Source of the DNA: Croceibacterium_A sp035626815
GTDB lineage: Bacteria > Pseudomonadota > Alphaproteobacteria > Sphingomonadales > Sphingomonadaceae
Direction: 5' to 3'
DNA length: 64,000 nt
Assembly: GCA_035626815.1 (NCBI GenBank)
Contig: DASPMY010000013.1
Coordinates: 1 to 64,000 of the forward strand
The notes under the pieces were generated by a model. The model made no database searches, was not told the DNA's origin, and worked only from the letters and a program-made list of their open reading frames with translations. Below are positions 10,456-20,664 of the stretch, piece by piece. Positions within the stretch are counted from its first letter, which is position 1, and each line of letters begins with the position of its first letter. A program made the position numbers and the translations under genes.

Positions 10456-11556
10456 ATGCCGATCCGCCGCTTCCGCGACCGCCGCCCGCGCCTGCTCGCG
10501 CCATCGCAGATCCTGCGCCCCCCGGTGCGGCAGAGCGGCGGCGGGCGCTGGCGCGAGGACCTGGTGCGCGAGGCGCGCGGCACGATCGGCCGCGGCAGCC
10601 GGAGCTTCGCCTTCGCCAGCCGCCTGCTCGACCGCCCGACGCGCGAGCGCGCCTGGCTGCTCTACGCCTGGTGCCGGCGCGGCGACGACATCGTCGCGGG
10701 CGACCGGCCCGAGGGCGCCGAGGACGCCGAAAACCTCATCCAGGCGATCCGCGTGCTCACCCGCCGTGCGCTCGACGGGCAGCCGACCGCCGATCCGGCG
10801 TTCGACGGCTTCGGGCAGGTCGCGCAGGAGGCCGGGCTCGGCCTGCAGCTCGCCGACGACGTGATCGAGGGCTTCGCGCTCGACGCCGCCGGGTGGCAGC
10901 CGCACAGCGAGGCCGACCTGATCCGCTACTGCTACCACGCCGGCGGCGCGGTCGCGGTGATGATGGCGCGGATCATCGGCGTGCCCGAGGACGACGAGGA
11001 GCGGCTCGACCGCGCGTTCGAGCTCGGCGTGGCCTTCGAGCTCATCGCCATCGCCCGCGACTTGTGCGACGACGATGCCGCCGAGCGCTGCCACCTGCCG
11101 CTCGACTGGCTGGCCGAGGCCGACATCCCGCCCGGCGAGCACCTCAAGCCGACCTTCCGCGGGCCGCTCGTCGCGCTGGCCGGGCGGCTGCTCGACCTCG
11201 CCGAGGCGTATGCCGCCTCGGCGCTGCGCGGCACCGAGGGCCTCGGGTTCCGCCAGCGCTGGGCGGTGCTGACCGCGGCCAACATCTACCTCGCCATCGG
11301 CCGCAAGGTGCGCGAGCGCGGCGCGCATGCGTGGGACCACCGCGTCGCCACTTCGGCCTTCGACAAGCTCGGGGCGATGTTCCGCGGCTTCATGGAAGCG
11401 CTCGACGCCCCGCTGCCGGCCGCGACGCCGCGGTACACCCGCGGCGCGGTGCTGCTCGCAGTGCGCATGGAAGGCCCGGTCGCGCCGATCCCGATGACCC
11501 CGCTGCGCGACGAGGACGTGCGCGTCGAGGCGCCCGGCGACGGGGAGGGGCTGTGA
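10456..11556 (+). CDS. crtB: phytoene/squalene synthase family protein, divergent CrtB
   Basis: A 366-residue member of the trans-isoprenyl diphosphate synthase head-to-head family, expected to condense two geranylgeranyl diphosphates to phytoene; position next to crtI supports this. YAWCRRGDDIV (about 70-80) is the first aspartate-rich region and AIARDLCDDDAAERCHLP (about 199-214) the second. The first motif departs from the usual DDxxD: it reads DDIVAGD, with Ala where the second Asp normally sits. The second region has FELIAIARD where FQLxNIARD is typical. About 40 extra N-terminal residues are basic. The fold assignment is safe; catalytic competence is less so. Confidence 0.78.
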   Translation: MPIRRFRDRRPRLLAPSQILRPPVRQSGGGRWREDLVREARGTIGRGSRSFAFASRLLDRPTRERAWLLYAWCRRGDDIVAGDRPEGAEDAENLIQAIRVLTRRALDGQPTADPAFDGFGQVAQEAGLGLQLADDVIEGFALDAAGWQPHSEADLIRYCYHAGGAVAVMMARIIGVPEDDEERLDRAFELGVAFELIAIARDLCDDDAAERCHLPLDWLAEADIPPGEHLKPTFRGPLVALAGRLLDLAEAYAASALRGTEGLGFRQRWAVLTAANIYLAIGRKVRERGAHAWDHRVATSAFDKLGAMFRGFMEALDAPLPAATPRYTRGAVLLAVRMEGPVAPIPMTPLRDEDVRVEAPGDGEGL

Positions 11557-11557
11557 G

Positions 11558-11619
11558 AAATCCTCCCCGGAACGGGGAGGGGGACCATGCGCAGCATGGT
11601 GGAGGGGCACGTGCGGTGA
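11558..11619 (+). repeat. left inverted-repeat arm of the DUF559 cassette
   Basis: A 62-bp arm that begins two bases after the crtB stop. Its reverse complement recurs at 11985-12046 with about 56 of 62 positions identical. Each arm folds as two consecutive hairpins: CCTCCCCG-GAA-CGGGGAGG and CCATGC-GCA-GCATGG here. In the other arm the second stem reads CCACCC-GAA-GGGTGG, so the changes are compensatory. The arm supplies the GGAGGGG ribosome site and the GTG start of the DUF559 gene. Confidence 0.85.
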
Positions 11620-12049
11620 TCACAGGGCCGAAGGACACACTCAAGCGCGCCCGCAAGTTGCGCAGCGAGATGACGTTCCCCGAGGCCATGCTTTGGCGTG
11701 AGCTGCGCAAGCGGCCCGAGGGATTGAAGTTTCGACGACAGCACCCCGCCGGCGTTTACGTTCTCGACTTCTATTGCACTGCCGCGAAGCTGGCGATCGA
11801 GGTCGACGGCTGGGGACACGACAACCTTCGCTCGGCCGAGACAGACGCTGCCCGATCGAAATTTGTCCGCTCCCAACATCTCGCCACGTTGCGTGTCCCG
11901 GCGAAGGCCGTTCTTGACGATCTTGCACCCGCCGTGGTTCGCATCGTCGAAGTTTGCCGGGAGCGCGTCACGCGGATGTCCGATTCACCGCACGTGCCCC
12001 TCCACCACCCTTCGGGTGGTCCCCCTCCCCGTTGCGGGGAGGATTTGGG

Positions 12050-12053
<4 letters not shown>
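11616..12053 (+). CDS. DUF559 endonuclease-like protein
   Basis: A 145-residue protein of the DUF559 family, a PD-(D/E)XK-like nuclease fold related to Vsr. Typical parts are ARKLRSEMTFPEAMLWRELR, FRRQHPAGVYVLDFYC and KLAIEVDGWGHD (LDF and EVDG carry the predicted catalytic acids). The preferred start is GTG at 11616 with GGAGGGG upstream. The last 20 or so residues (PHVPLHHPSGGPPPRCGEDL) are encoded by the right repeat arm, so the gene lies wholly inside the repeat cassette. Its stop overlaps the next ATG (ATGA). Whether it cuts DNA or moves the cassette is unknown. Confidence 0.85.
11985..12046 (-). repeat. right inverted-repeat arm of the DUF559 cassette
   Basis: The inverted partner of the arm at 11558-11619. 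It ends four bases before the ATG of the carboxylase gene, and its GGGGAGG provides that gene's apparent Shine-Dalgarno sequence. The arm also encodes the C-terminal tail of the DUF559 protein. Stem changes relative to the left arm are paired, which argues that the hairpins, not only the primary sequence, are maintained. Confidence 0.85.
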
Positions 12054-13948
<1,895 letters not shown>

Positions 13949-14052
13949 CGCGATCGGCGGTGCGCCGTGGTAGCGCTAACAAGACGCTTGTCTGATCGCC
14001 CGTCCTGCGGCACCAAGGGCCACAGAAGACCGACACGGGGGACCCGCCGCAG

Positions 14053-15672
14053 ATGACCGAAGCCGCCGCCGACGCGCCGATCGCCAGCTCGCAAGTCAAG
14101 GTCATCGCCGCCAGCTCGCTCGGCACGGTGTTCGAATGGTACGACTTCTACCTCTACGGCCTGCTCGCCACGGTCATCACCGCGCAGTTCTTCTCGGGCG
14201 TCAACGAGACGACCGGCTTCATCCTCGCGCTCGCCGCGTTCGCCGCCGGATTCGCGGTGCGCCCGTTCGGGGCGCTGGTGTTCGGGCGCATCGGCGACCT
14301 CGTCGGGCGCAAGAACACGTTCCTGGTGACGATGGGGATCATGGGCGCCTCGACGTTTGCGGTCGGGCTGCTGCCGAGCTACGCCACCGCCGGCGTCACC
14401 GCGCCGCTGCTGCTGGTCGCGCTGCGCCTGCTGCAGGGGCTCGCGCTCGGCGGGCAATACGGCGGCGCCGCGACTTACGTCGCCGAGCACGCGCCCGAGG
14501 GCCGCCGCGGGTTCTACACCAGCTTCATCCAGACGACCGCCACGCTCGGCCTGTTCGCCGCGCTGCTGATGGTCATCGGCACGCGCTCGTGGCTGGGCGA
14601 GGCCGATTTCGCCGCGTGGGGCTGGCGGCTGCCGTTCTTCGCCTCGGCGATCCTGCTCGGTGTGTCGCTGTGGATCCGCCTGCAACTGAACGAGAGCCCG
14701 GTGTACCAGCAGATGAAGGACGCCGGCGCGACCTCCAAGGCGCCGCTGACCGAGGCGTTCGGCAACTGGAAGAACGCCCGGCTGGTGCTGGTCGCGCTGC
14801 TCGGCGCCGTCGCCGGGCAGGCGGTGGTGTGGTACACCGGCCAGTTCTACGCGCTGTTCTACCTCGAGCGCATCCTCAAGGTCGACGGCGGCACCGCCAA
14901 CGTGCTCATCGCCACCGCGCTGCTGATCGGCACGCCGTTCTTCGTGTTCTTCGGCTGGCTCAGCGACAGGATCGGGCGCAAGCCGATCATCATGGCCGGC
15001 TGCGCGCTCGCCGCGCTGACGTATTTCCCGCTGTTCGGGGCGCTGACCGAAGCGGCCAACCCGGCGCTGGCCCATGCCCAGGCGAACGCGCCGGTGACGG
15101 TCCATGCGGACCCCGCGACCTGCTCGGTGCAGTTCGATCCGATCGGCAAGGCGACCTTCGACAAAAGCGGCTGCGACATCGCCAAGTCGGCGCTGGCCAA
15201 GGCCGGGATTCCCTATGCCAACGTGGCGACCGACGGCGACGCGCTGGTCACCGTCGGCGAGATGCGCCTGGCAGTGCACGACAAGGCGGGCTTCGATGCC
15301 TCGCTGCCGCCGGTGCTCGAGGCTGCCGGCTATCCGGCCGCGGGCGACACGCCGGAGCTGAACAAGCCGCTCGTCGTCGCCATCCTCACCGCGCTCGTGC
15401 TGCTGGTGACGATGGTCTACGGCCCGATCGCCGCGCTGCTGGTCGAGCTGTTCCCGGCGCGCATCCGCTACACCGCGCTGAGCCTGCCGTACCACATCGG
15501 CAACGGCTGGTTCGGCGGCTTCCTGCCGACGATCGCCTTCGCCATGGTCGCGGCGACCGGCGATATCTACGCCGGGCTGTGGTACCCGGTCGGGGTGGCG
15601 GTGCTGACGCTGGTCGTCGGCCTCCTGTTCCTGCCCGAGACCTTCCGCCGCAAGATCGACCACGGCAGCTAG
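14053..15672 (+). CDS. MFS transporter of the metabolite:H+ symporter (MHS) type with a periplasmic insert
   Basis: A 539-residue, 12-helix transporter. SSLGTVFEWYDFYLYG near the start and GRIGDLVGRKNTF, LLQGLALGGQYGGAATYVAEHAP are hallmarks of the MHS branch (proline/betaine, alpha-ketoglutarate, shikimate type carriers). The substrate cannot be read. Residues about 333-438, between membrane helices 9 and 10, form a roughly 100-residue hydrophilic insert with two cysteines (357 and 374), predicted periplasmic; standard members have only a short loop. The gene converges with glpD, and the two stop codons overlap. Confidence 0.85.
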   Translation: MTEAAADAPIASSQVKVIAASSLGTVFEWYDFYLYGLLATVITAQFFSGVNETTGFILALAAFAAGFAVRPFGALVFGRIGDLVGRKNTFLVTMGIMGASTFAVGLLPSYATAGVTAPLLLVALRLLQGLALGGQYGGAATYVAEHAPEGRRGFYTSFIQTTATLGLFAALLMVIGTRSWLGEADFAAWGWRLPFFASAILLGVSLWIRLQLNESPVYQQMKDAGATSKAPLTEAFGNWKNARLVLVALLGAVAGQAVVWYTGQFYALFYLERILKVDGGTANVLIATALLIGTPFFVFFGWLSDRIGRKPIIMAGCALAALTYFPLFGALTEAANPALAHAQANAPVTVHADPATCSVQFDPIGKATFDKSGCDIAKSALAKAGIPYANVATDGDALVTVGEMRLAVHDKAGFDASLPPVLEAAGYPAAGDTPELNKPLVVAILTALVLLVTMVYGPIAALLVELFPARIRYTALSLPYHIGNGWFGGFLPTIAFAMVAATGDIYAGLWYPVGVAVLTLVVGLLFLPETFRRKIDHGS

Positions 15673-17141
15673 CCGCCGAGGTAGTCGGCCAGCGCCGCCT
15701 GCTCGGCGACATTGGTGCGCAGGCCGAGCTTGCTGCGGCGCCACAGCACGTCCTCGGCGGTCCGCGCCCACTCGGCGCGGCGCAAATAGTCGACCTCGGC
15801 CTCGCTCAGCCCGGGGCCGAAGCGGCGGCCGAGGTCGCCCCAGCCCCGGGCCATGCCGAGCCACTCGCGCGCGCGGGTGCCGTAGGCGCGGACGATGCGG
15901 GTGGCCTCGGCATCGGACAGGAAGGGGTAACCGCGGCGCAGGATGGCGATCAGCTCGGCCTGATCGTCTCGCGGGAAGTCGCCGCCGGGGAGCGGGGCGC
16001 TAGCGGTCCACGCGCTGCCCGCCAGCGCCGGGAGGCGCGCGGCCAGCGCATCGACCGCCTCTTCGGCGATCGCGCGGTAGCTGGTGATCTTGCCGCCGTA
16101 GATGCCGAGCAGCGGCGCGCCCTCCCCCGGCTCGCTCAGCGGCAGCTTGTAGCCGCGGCTCGCCGCCTCGGGTTTGCCCGAGCCGTCGTCGACCAGCGCG
16201 CGCACTCCGGCATAGCTGTGGACGATGTCGGCCGGCGCGACGGGGACACGGAAATAGCGGCTCGCGGCCGCGCACAAGTAGGCGATCTCGTCGTCGGCCG
16301 CGGCCGCGTCGAACGGCGAGCCGCAATGGTCGCGGTCGGTCGTCCCGATCAGCGCGAACTCACCCTCGTACGGGATGGCGAAGACGATGCGACCGTCGGG
16401 CAGCTGGAAATTGTATGCATAATCGTGGTCGAACGGCTTGCGGACGACGATGTGCGAGCCGCGCACGCGGCGGATGGCGTGATCGGGCGTCACTCCCGCC
16501 AGCCGCGCGACGTCGTCGGCGCCGGGGCCGCCGGCATTGACCAGCGCGCGCCCGGCGAACGGCCCCGTCGAAGTCTCGACCCGCCACAAGTCGCCATCGC
16601 GCCGCGCTGCGGTGACCGGTGTCCGGGTGCGAATATCGGCCCCGCGCTCCCGCGCGTCGAGCGCGTTGAGCACCACCAGCCGCGCGTCGTCGACCCAGCC
16701 GTCCGAGTATTCGAACGCCCGGCTAAGGCCCGCGACGAGCGGAGTCCCGGCTGGGTGCCGCCTCAGGTCTACGCGCGCGGCGCCGGGAAGCCCGCCGCGT
16801 CCGCCGATGTGGTCGTAGAGGAACAGCCCGGCCCGCAGCACCCAGGCCGGGCGCGTGCCCTGGCTGACCGGCAGGACGAAGCGCAGCGGGCGGACGATGT
16901 GCGGGGCGATGCGCCACAGCGTCTCGCGCTCGCCGAGCGCCTCGCGCACGAGGCCGAACTCGAGGTGCTCGAGATAACGCAAGCCGCCGTGGACCAGCTT
17001 GGTCGAGGCGCTCGAGGTGCCCCCGGCGAGGTCGCGCGCCTCGAGCAGCAGCACGCGCGCTCCGCGCCCGGCGGCGTCGCGCGCCACCCCCGCGCCGTTG
17101 ACCCCGCCGCCGATGACGATGAGGTCGAACGGCTCGCTCAC
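15669..17141 (-). CDS. glpD: FAD-dependent glycerol-3-phosphate dehydrogenase
   Basis: A 490-residue membrane-associated flavoenzyme oxidising glycerol 3-phosphate to dihydroxyacetone phosphate and feeding electrons to quinone. The N-terminus is SEPFDLIVIGGGVNGAGVAR, followed by LAGGTSSASTKLVHGGLRYL and RFVLPVSQGTRPAW, all diagnostic. The start is a GTG at 17141, three bases after the stop of the upstream MFS gene, so the two are probably co-transcribed. No glpK or glycerol facilitator is nearby. Product dihydroxyacetone phosphate also links to the triose genes at 56.8-60.1 kb, although these are far apart. Confidence 0.93.
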   Translation of the reverse strand: MSEPFDLIVIGGGVNGAGVARDAAGRGARVLLLEARDLAGGTSSASTKLVHGGLRYLEHLEFGLVREALGERETLWRIAPHIVRPLRFVLPVSQGTRPAWVLRAGLFLYDHIGGRGGLPGAARVDLRRHPAGTPLVAGLSRAFEYSDGWVDDARLVVLNALDARERGADIRTRTPVTAARRDGDLWRVETSTGPFAGRALVNAGGPGADDVARLAGVTPDHAIRRVRGSHIVVRKPFDHDYAYNFQLPDGRIVFAIPYEGEFALIGTTDRDHCGSPFDAAAADDEIAYLCAAASRYFRVPVAPADIVHSYAGVRALVDDGSGKPEAASRGYKLPLSEPGEGAPLLGIYGGKITSYRAIAEEAVDALAARLPALAGSAWTASAPLPGGDFPRDDQAELIAILRRGYPFLSDAEATRIVRAYGTRAREWLGMARGWGDLGRRFGPGLSEAEVDYLRRAEWARTAEDVLWRRSKLGLRTNVAEQAALADYLGG

Positions 17142-17143
17142 GC

Positions 17144-18391
17144 TTAGCGTTTCGGCTTGGCCTGCGGCGGGTTGAGCCGGCGGAACAGCCGTCCCTTCTC
17201 GCTGAACGAGACCAGCAGCAGCGCGCTGACGCTGCAGATGAGGAGGGCATGGGCGAACGGCCGGGCGCTGCCGTCGTAAGCCTGGCCGATGACCAGCCCG
17301 ACGACCGCCGCGCCGAACATGCGGAAGAACATCTGGATCGAGCTCGCCGCCCCGGCGATGGCCGAGAACGGCTGCATCGCGATCGAGCCGAAGTTGGCGC
17401 CGAGGAAGCCGAGCAGCGCGAGGTTGAGCGCCATCAGCGGGATGAACCAGGCGAGGCTGTCGGGCCGGTAGTGCGCGGCCCACACCTGCACCATGGAGAC
17501 GACGATGAACACCAGCACTCCGCTGTGCGATACCCGCCGCGCGCCGAACCGCTCGACGATGCGCGAGTTGACGAGGTTCGACACGATCATCACCGCCGCG
17601 GTGCCGCCGAACACCAGCGGGAACGCCTCGCCGGCGCCGAAGTGCTCGCCGATCAGCTGCTGCGCGCTGTTGACGTAGCCGAACACCGCGCCGATCAGCA
17701 GCATCGTGCCGAGCACGTAGCCGACCGAGGCGCGGTTGATCAGCGCCACGCGCATGTTGCGCGCGATCGCCGGCAGGTCGATCCGCTGGCGGTTCGCCGG
17801 ATCGAGCGTCTCGGGCAGCCGGAACCACACCCACAGCGCCGCGACCAGCGCCATGCCGGACAGCAGCACGAAGATCCACCGCCACCCGGCGAACAGCAGC
17901 ACCGCCTGCCCGAGGCTCGGGGCGATCACCGGCACGGCGATGAACACCGCGCCCACCAGGCTCATCAGTCGCGCCATCCGATCGCCTTCGTAGCGGTCGC
18001 GGATGATCGCGTTGGGCACGACCATCAGCCCGGCGGTCAACACCCCCTGGATGCCGCGCAGCACCAGCAGCACATCGAAGTCGCGGACCATCGCGATCAG
18101 CAACGAGAACGCCGCATACGTGCCGAGCGACAGCATCAGCAGCGGCCGCCGTCCGAAGCGGTCGGCGAACGCGCCCGGCACCAGGCAGCCGATGCCGTTG
18201 GCGAGCAGGAACACCGCCACCACCAGCTGGCGCCGGTTGCCCTCGGCCGCGCCGAGCTCGCGCGCCATGTCGTCGAGCGCCGGCAGCATGCCGTCGATCG
18301 CCAGCGCATTGAGGCTCATCAGCAGGGCGACCATCACCACCAGCTCGCGCTGGCCGATGGTCTTCTGGTCGTGAGGCATGCTCATGGTCAT
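17144..18391 (-). CDS. Bcr/CflA-type MFS drug-efflux transporter
   Basis: A 415-residue, 12-helix major facilitator. ALAIDGMLPALDDMARELG in helix 1, the loop FADRFGRRPLLM (motif A) and IRDRYEGDRMARLMSLVG point to the DHA1 Bcr/CflA branch of multidrug and bicyclomycin exporters. Three in-frame ATGs lie within 13 bases; 18391 (MTMSMPH) is chosen because AAGG is about 9 bases upstream. It is probably the first gene of a two-gene transcript with glpD. The true substrate is unknown. Confidence 0.82.
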   Translation of the reverse strand: MTMSMPHDQKTIGQRELVVMVALLMSLNALAIDGMLPALDDMARELGAAEGNRRQLVVAVFLLANGIGCLVPGAFADRFGRRPLLMLSLGTYAAFSLLIAMVRDFDVLLVLRGIQGVLTAGLMVVPNAIIRDRYEGDRMARLMSLVGAVFIAVPVIAPSLGQAVLLFAGWRWIFVLLSGMALVAALWVWFRLPETLDPANRQRIDLPAIARNMRVALINRASVGYVLGTMLLIGAVFGYVNSAQQLIGEHFGAGEAFPLVFGGTAAVMIVSNLVNSRIVERFGARRVSHSGVLVFIVVSMVQVWAAHYRPDSLAWFIPLMALNLALLGFLGANFGSIAMQPFSAIAGAASSIQMFFRMFGAAVVGLVIGQAYDGSARPFAHALLICSVSALLLVSFSEKGRLFRRLNPPQAKPKR

Positions 18392-18442
18392 CAGCGCGCC
18401 TTGCCTACTGTTGCCGCGCCGCACAACGATTAGATTGCCGCC

Positions 18443-19564
18443 ATGGCGACTCCCGCCCCGACGGACGCAGACGACGAGGCCGCGCTCGGCCTGCGCAAGA
18501 TCATCCACATCGACATGGATGCGTTCTTCGCCAGCGTCGAGCAACGCGACAACCCGGACCTGCGCGGCAAGCCGGTCGCGGTCGGCGGGTCGAGCGGGCG
18601 CGGGGTGGTCGCGGCGGCGAGCTACGAGGCGCGCAGGTTCGGGGTGCGCAGCGCGATGCCGTCGCTCACCGCCAAGCGGCTGTGCCCCGAGCTGATCTTC
18701 TGCAAGGGCCGCTTCGACGCCTACCGCGAGGTCTCGCAGCAGATCCGCGCGATCTTCCGCCGCTTCACCCCGCACGTCGAGCCGCTGAGCATCGACGAAG
18801 CCTTCCTCGACGTCACCGAGGACGACCTCGGCATCGGCTCGGCGACGCGCATCGCCGAGCTGATCCGCCGGCAGATTCGCGAGGAGACCCGCCTCACCGC
18901 CAGCGCCGGGGTCAGCTACAACAAGTTCCTCGCCAAGCTGGCGAGCGACCAGAACAAGCCCGACGGGCTGTGCGTGATCCGCCCCGGCGAGGGCGCCGCG
19001 TTCGTCCAGTCGCTGCCGGTGCGGCGGTTCCACGGCGTCGGCCCGCGCGGCGCCGAGAAGATGGCCAAGCTCGGCATCGAGACCGGCGCCGACCTCGCCG
19101 CCCGCGACATCGCCTGGCTGCGCCAGCACTTCGGCAGCTTCGCCGACTACCTGTACCGCGCGGCGCGCGGCATCGACTTGCGCCCGGTACGCGCCAACCG
19201 CATCCGCAGGTCGCTCGGCAGCGAGCGGACCTTCGGCGAGGACCTGTCGAGCGGCCCGGCGCTGCGCGAGGCGCTCGACACCATCGTCGACATCGTCTGG
19301 CAGCAGATCGCCGAGCGTGAGCTCAAGGGCCGCACGGTGACGCTCAAGCTGAAGTACACCGACTTCCAGCTGACCACGCGGGCCCGCTCGCTCCCGCACC
19401 CGGTCGCCGACAAGGCCGAGTTCGCGCGGGTCGCGCGGGCGCTGCTCGACGAGCAGCTGCCGCTGCCGCTGCCGATCCGCCTGATGGGACTCACGCTGAG
19501 CTCGCTCGAGGGCGACCGGGAAGCCCGCCCGCCGAAGGACGAGGCGCAGCTGTCGCTGCTATGA
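18443..19564 (+). CDS. dinB: DNA polymerase IV (Y-family translesion polymerase)
   Basis: A 373-residue Y-family polymerase that bypasses DNA lesions. The palm acids are visible in IIHIDMDAFFASVEQRD and LSIDEAFLDVTEDD. The fingers motif SYEARRFGVRSAMPS and the helix-hairpin-helix region FHGVGPRGAEKMAKLGI are intact, and the little-finger domain fills the C-terminus. It ends QLSLL, resembling a beta-clamp binding tail. It diverges from the MFS gene and converges with the NUDIX gene, with stop codons abutting. No LexA box was evident in the 50-base upstream gap. Confidence 0.95.
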   Translation: MATPAPTDADDEAALGLRKIIHIDMDAFFASVEQRDNPDLRGKPVAVGGSSGRGVVAAASYEARRFGVRSAMPSLTAKRLCPELIFCKGRFDAYREVSQQIRAIFRRFTPHVEPLSIDEAFLDVTEDDLGIGSATRIAELIRRQIREETRLTASAGVSYNKFLAKLASDQNKPDGLCVIRPGEGAAFVQSLPVRRFHGVGPRGAEKMAKLGIETGADLAARDIAWLRQHFGSFADYLYRAARGIDLRPVRANRIRRSLGSERTFGEDLSSGPALREALDTIVDIVWQQIAERELKGRTVTLKLKYTDFQLTTRARSLPHPVADKAEFARVARALLDEQLPLPLPIRLMGLTLSSLEGDREARPPKDEAQLSLL

Positions 19565-20056
19565 GCGCCGCTCGCCGGCGCGCAGCGCGACCGCCTCGGC
19601 GACCCACCCGGCCACGCGGCGGTCGGCCGGGCGCGGCAGCCCGGCCGGATCGAAGAACCCGGCGGCGACGATCTCGCGCATGTCCGGCACGGGCGTCCCG
19701 GCGACTTGCGCGACGAACACGTTGAGGCGGTCGAGCGCGCCCGATTCGTCCTGCGTCGTCTCGCGCAACGAGCGCACGTCGGCGAGCGGGCAGCGCAGCT
19801 CCTCGGCGAATTCGCGCGCCGCCGCCGCGATCGGCTGCTCGCCCCGGTCGATCCCGCCGCCGGGCAGGGCCCACACCGGCGGCCCGTACGAGTGGCGCAC
19901 CAGCAGCACCCGGCCGTCGCCGTCGAACGCGACCACGCTGACGCTGTGGCGACGGGGCTTGCGGATCGACCACCAGCGGCGCCGCAGCCAGTCGGCGATG
20001 CGGTAGAGGCGGCGGTGCACCGGCGCCGGAATCGCCCGCAGGATCAGGTGAAGCAT
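19559..20056 (-). CDS. NUDIX hydrolase
   Basis: A 165-residue protein with an intact Nudix box at about residues 75-97: GGGIDRGEQPIAAAAREFAE followed by EL, fitting GX5EX7REUXEE. This motif binds metal and cleaves nucleoside-diphosphate-linked compounds; the substrate cannot be predicted. The ATG at 20056 lies inside the end of the pgl gene (13-base overlap), so translation is coupled. It is the last gene of a membrane protein, pgl, NUDIX operon on the minus strand. Confidence 0.87.
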   Translation of the reverse strand: MLHLILRAIPAPVHRRLYRIADWLRRRWWSIRKPRRHSVSVVAFDGDGRVLLVRHSYGPPVWALPGGGIDRGEQPIAAAAREFAEELRCPLADVRSLRETTQDESGALDRLNVFVAQVAGTPVPDMREIVAAGFFDPAGLPRPADRRVAGWVAEAVALRAGERRS

Positions 20057-20664
20057 GTCACCGGCTGCCGCGCCGCGCCGAGCAGCCGCGCCACCGGCAG
20101 GTCGTTCTCGCGCATCGCCGCGGCCTCGAACAGCGCGCGCTTGCCGGCCCCGCGGATGACGAACAGCAGCTCGGCCGAATCGAGCAGCGCGGGGATGGTC
20201 AGCGTGATCCGCTCGAACGGCGCCTCGGGCGGCAGCGGTTCGGGCGTCAGCCGGCGGATCGGCCGCGGGTCGTCGGCGCGCGGGTCGGCGCTGGGGAACA
20301 GCGAGGCGATGTGCCCGTCCTCGCCCATGCCGAGCCAGGCGAGCGCGAATCGGGGCACCGCTTCCATCGTCGTCAGCGTGACCACTTCGGCCCCGGCGGG
20401 CTCGAGCAGCGCGCGGATGCGGCCGGCGTTGCTCGCCGGATGGTCCTCGGGCACCACGCGGTCGTCGCCCGGCCACACGGTCACCCGCCGCCAGTCGAGC
20501 GGGCGTTCGGCGAGCAGGGCGAGGATCGGGAACGGCGTCGAGCCGCCGGGCACGGTGATCGCCACCGGCGCCTCGCCGGCCGCCAGCGCGGCGGCGAGCC
20601 GACCGTGCAGCCACGCGGCGATGTCCGCGTCGCTCGCGTCGGCGACGATCTCGACGGCCGCCAT
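20044..20664 (-). CDS. pgl: 6-phosphogluconolactonase
   Basis: A 206-residue enzyme hydrolysing 6-phosphogluconolactone in the oxidative pentose phosphate and Entner-Doudoroff routes. Family signatures are VPGGSTPFPILALLAE, WPGDDRVVPEDHPASNAGRI and LGMGEDGHIASLFP. The ATG at 20664 overlaps the TGA of the upstream membrane-protein gene. In many alphaproteobacteria pgl sits with zwf and edd; here those genes are absent and pgl is in a small operon with a membrane protein and a NUDIX hydrolase. Confidence 0.9.
   Translation of the reverse strand: MAAVEIVADASDADIAAWLHGRLAAALAAGEAPVAITVPGGSTPFPILALLAERPLDWRRVTVWPGDDRVVPEDHPASNAGRIRALLEPAGAEVVTLTTMEAVPRFALAWLGMGEDGHIASLFPSADPRADDPRPIRRLTPEPLPPEAPFERITLTIPALLDSAELLFVIRGAGKRALFEAAAMRENDLPVARLLGAARQPVTCFT

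Noticed and set aside
14136..17147. A 1003-codon plus-strand frame spanning the MHS gene and glpD
   Set aside because: It crosses two convergent real genes in another frame, a common artefact of high GC. No domain is present.
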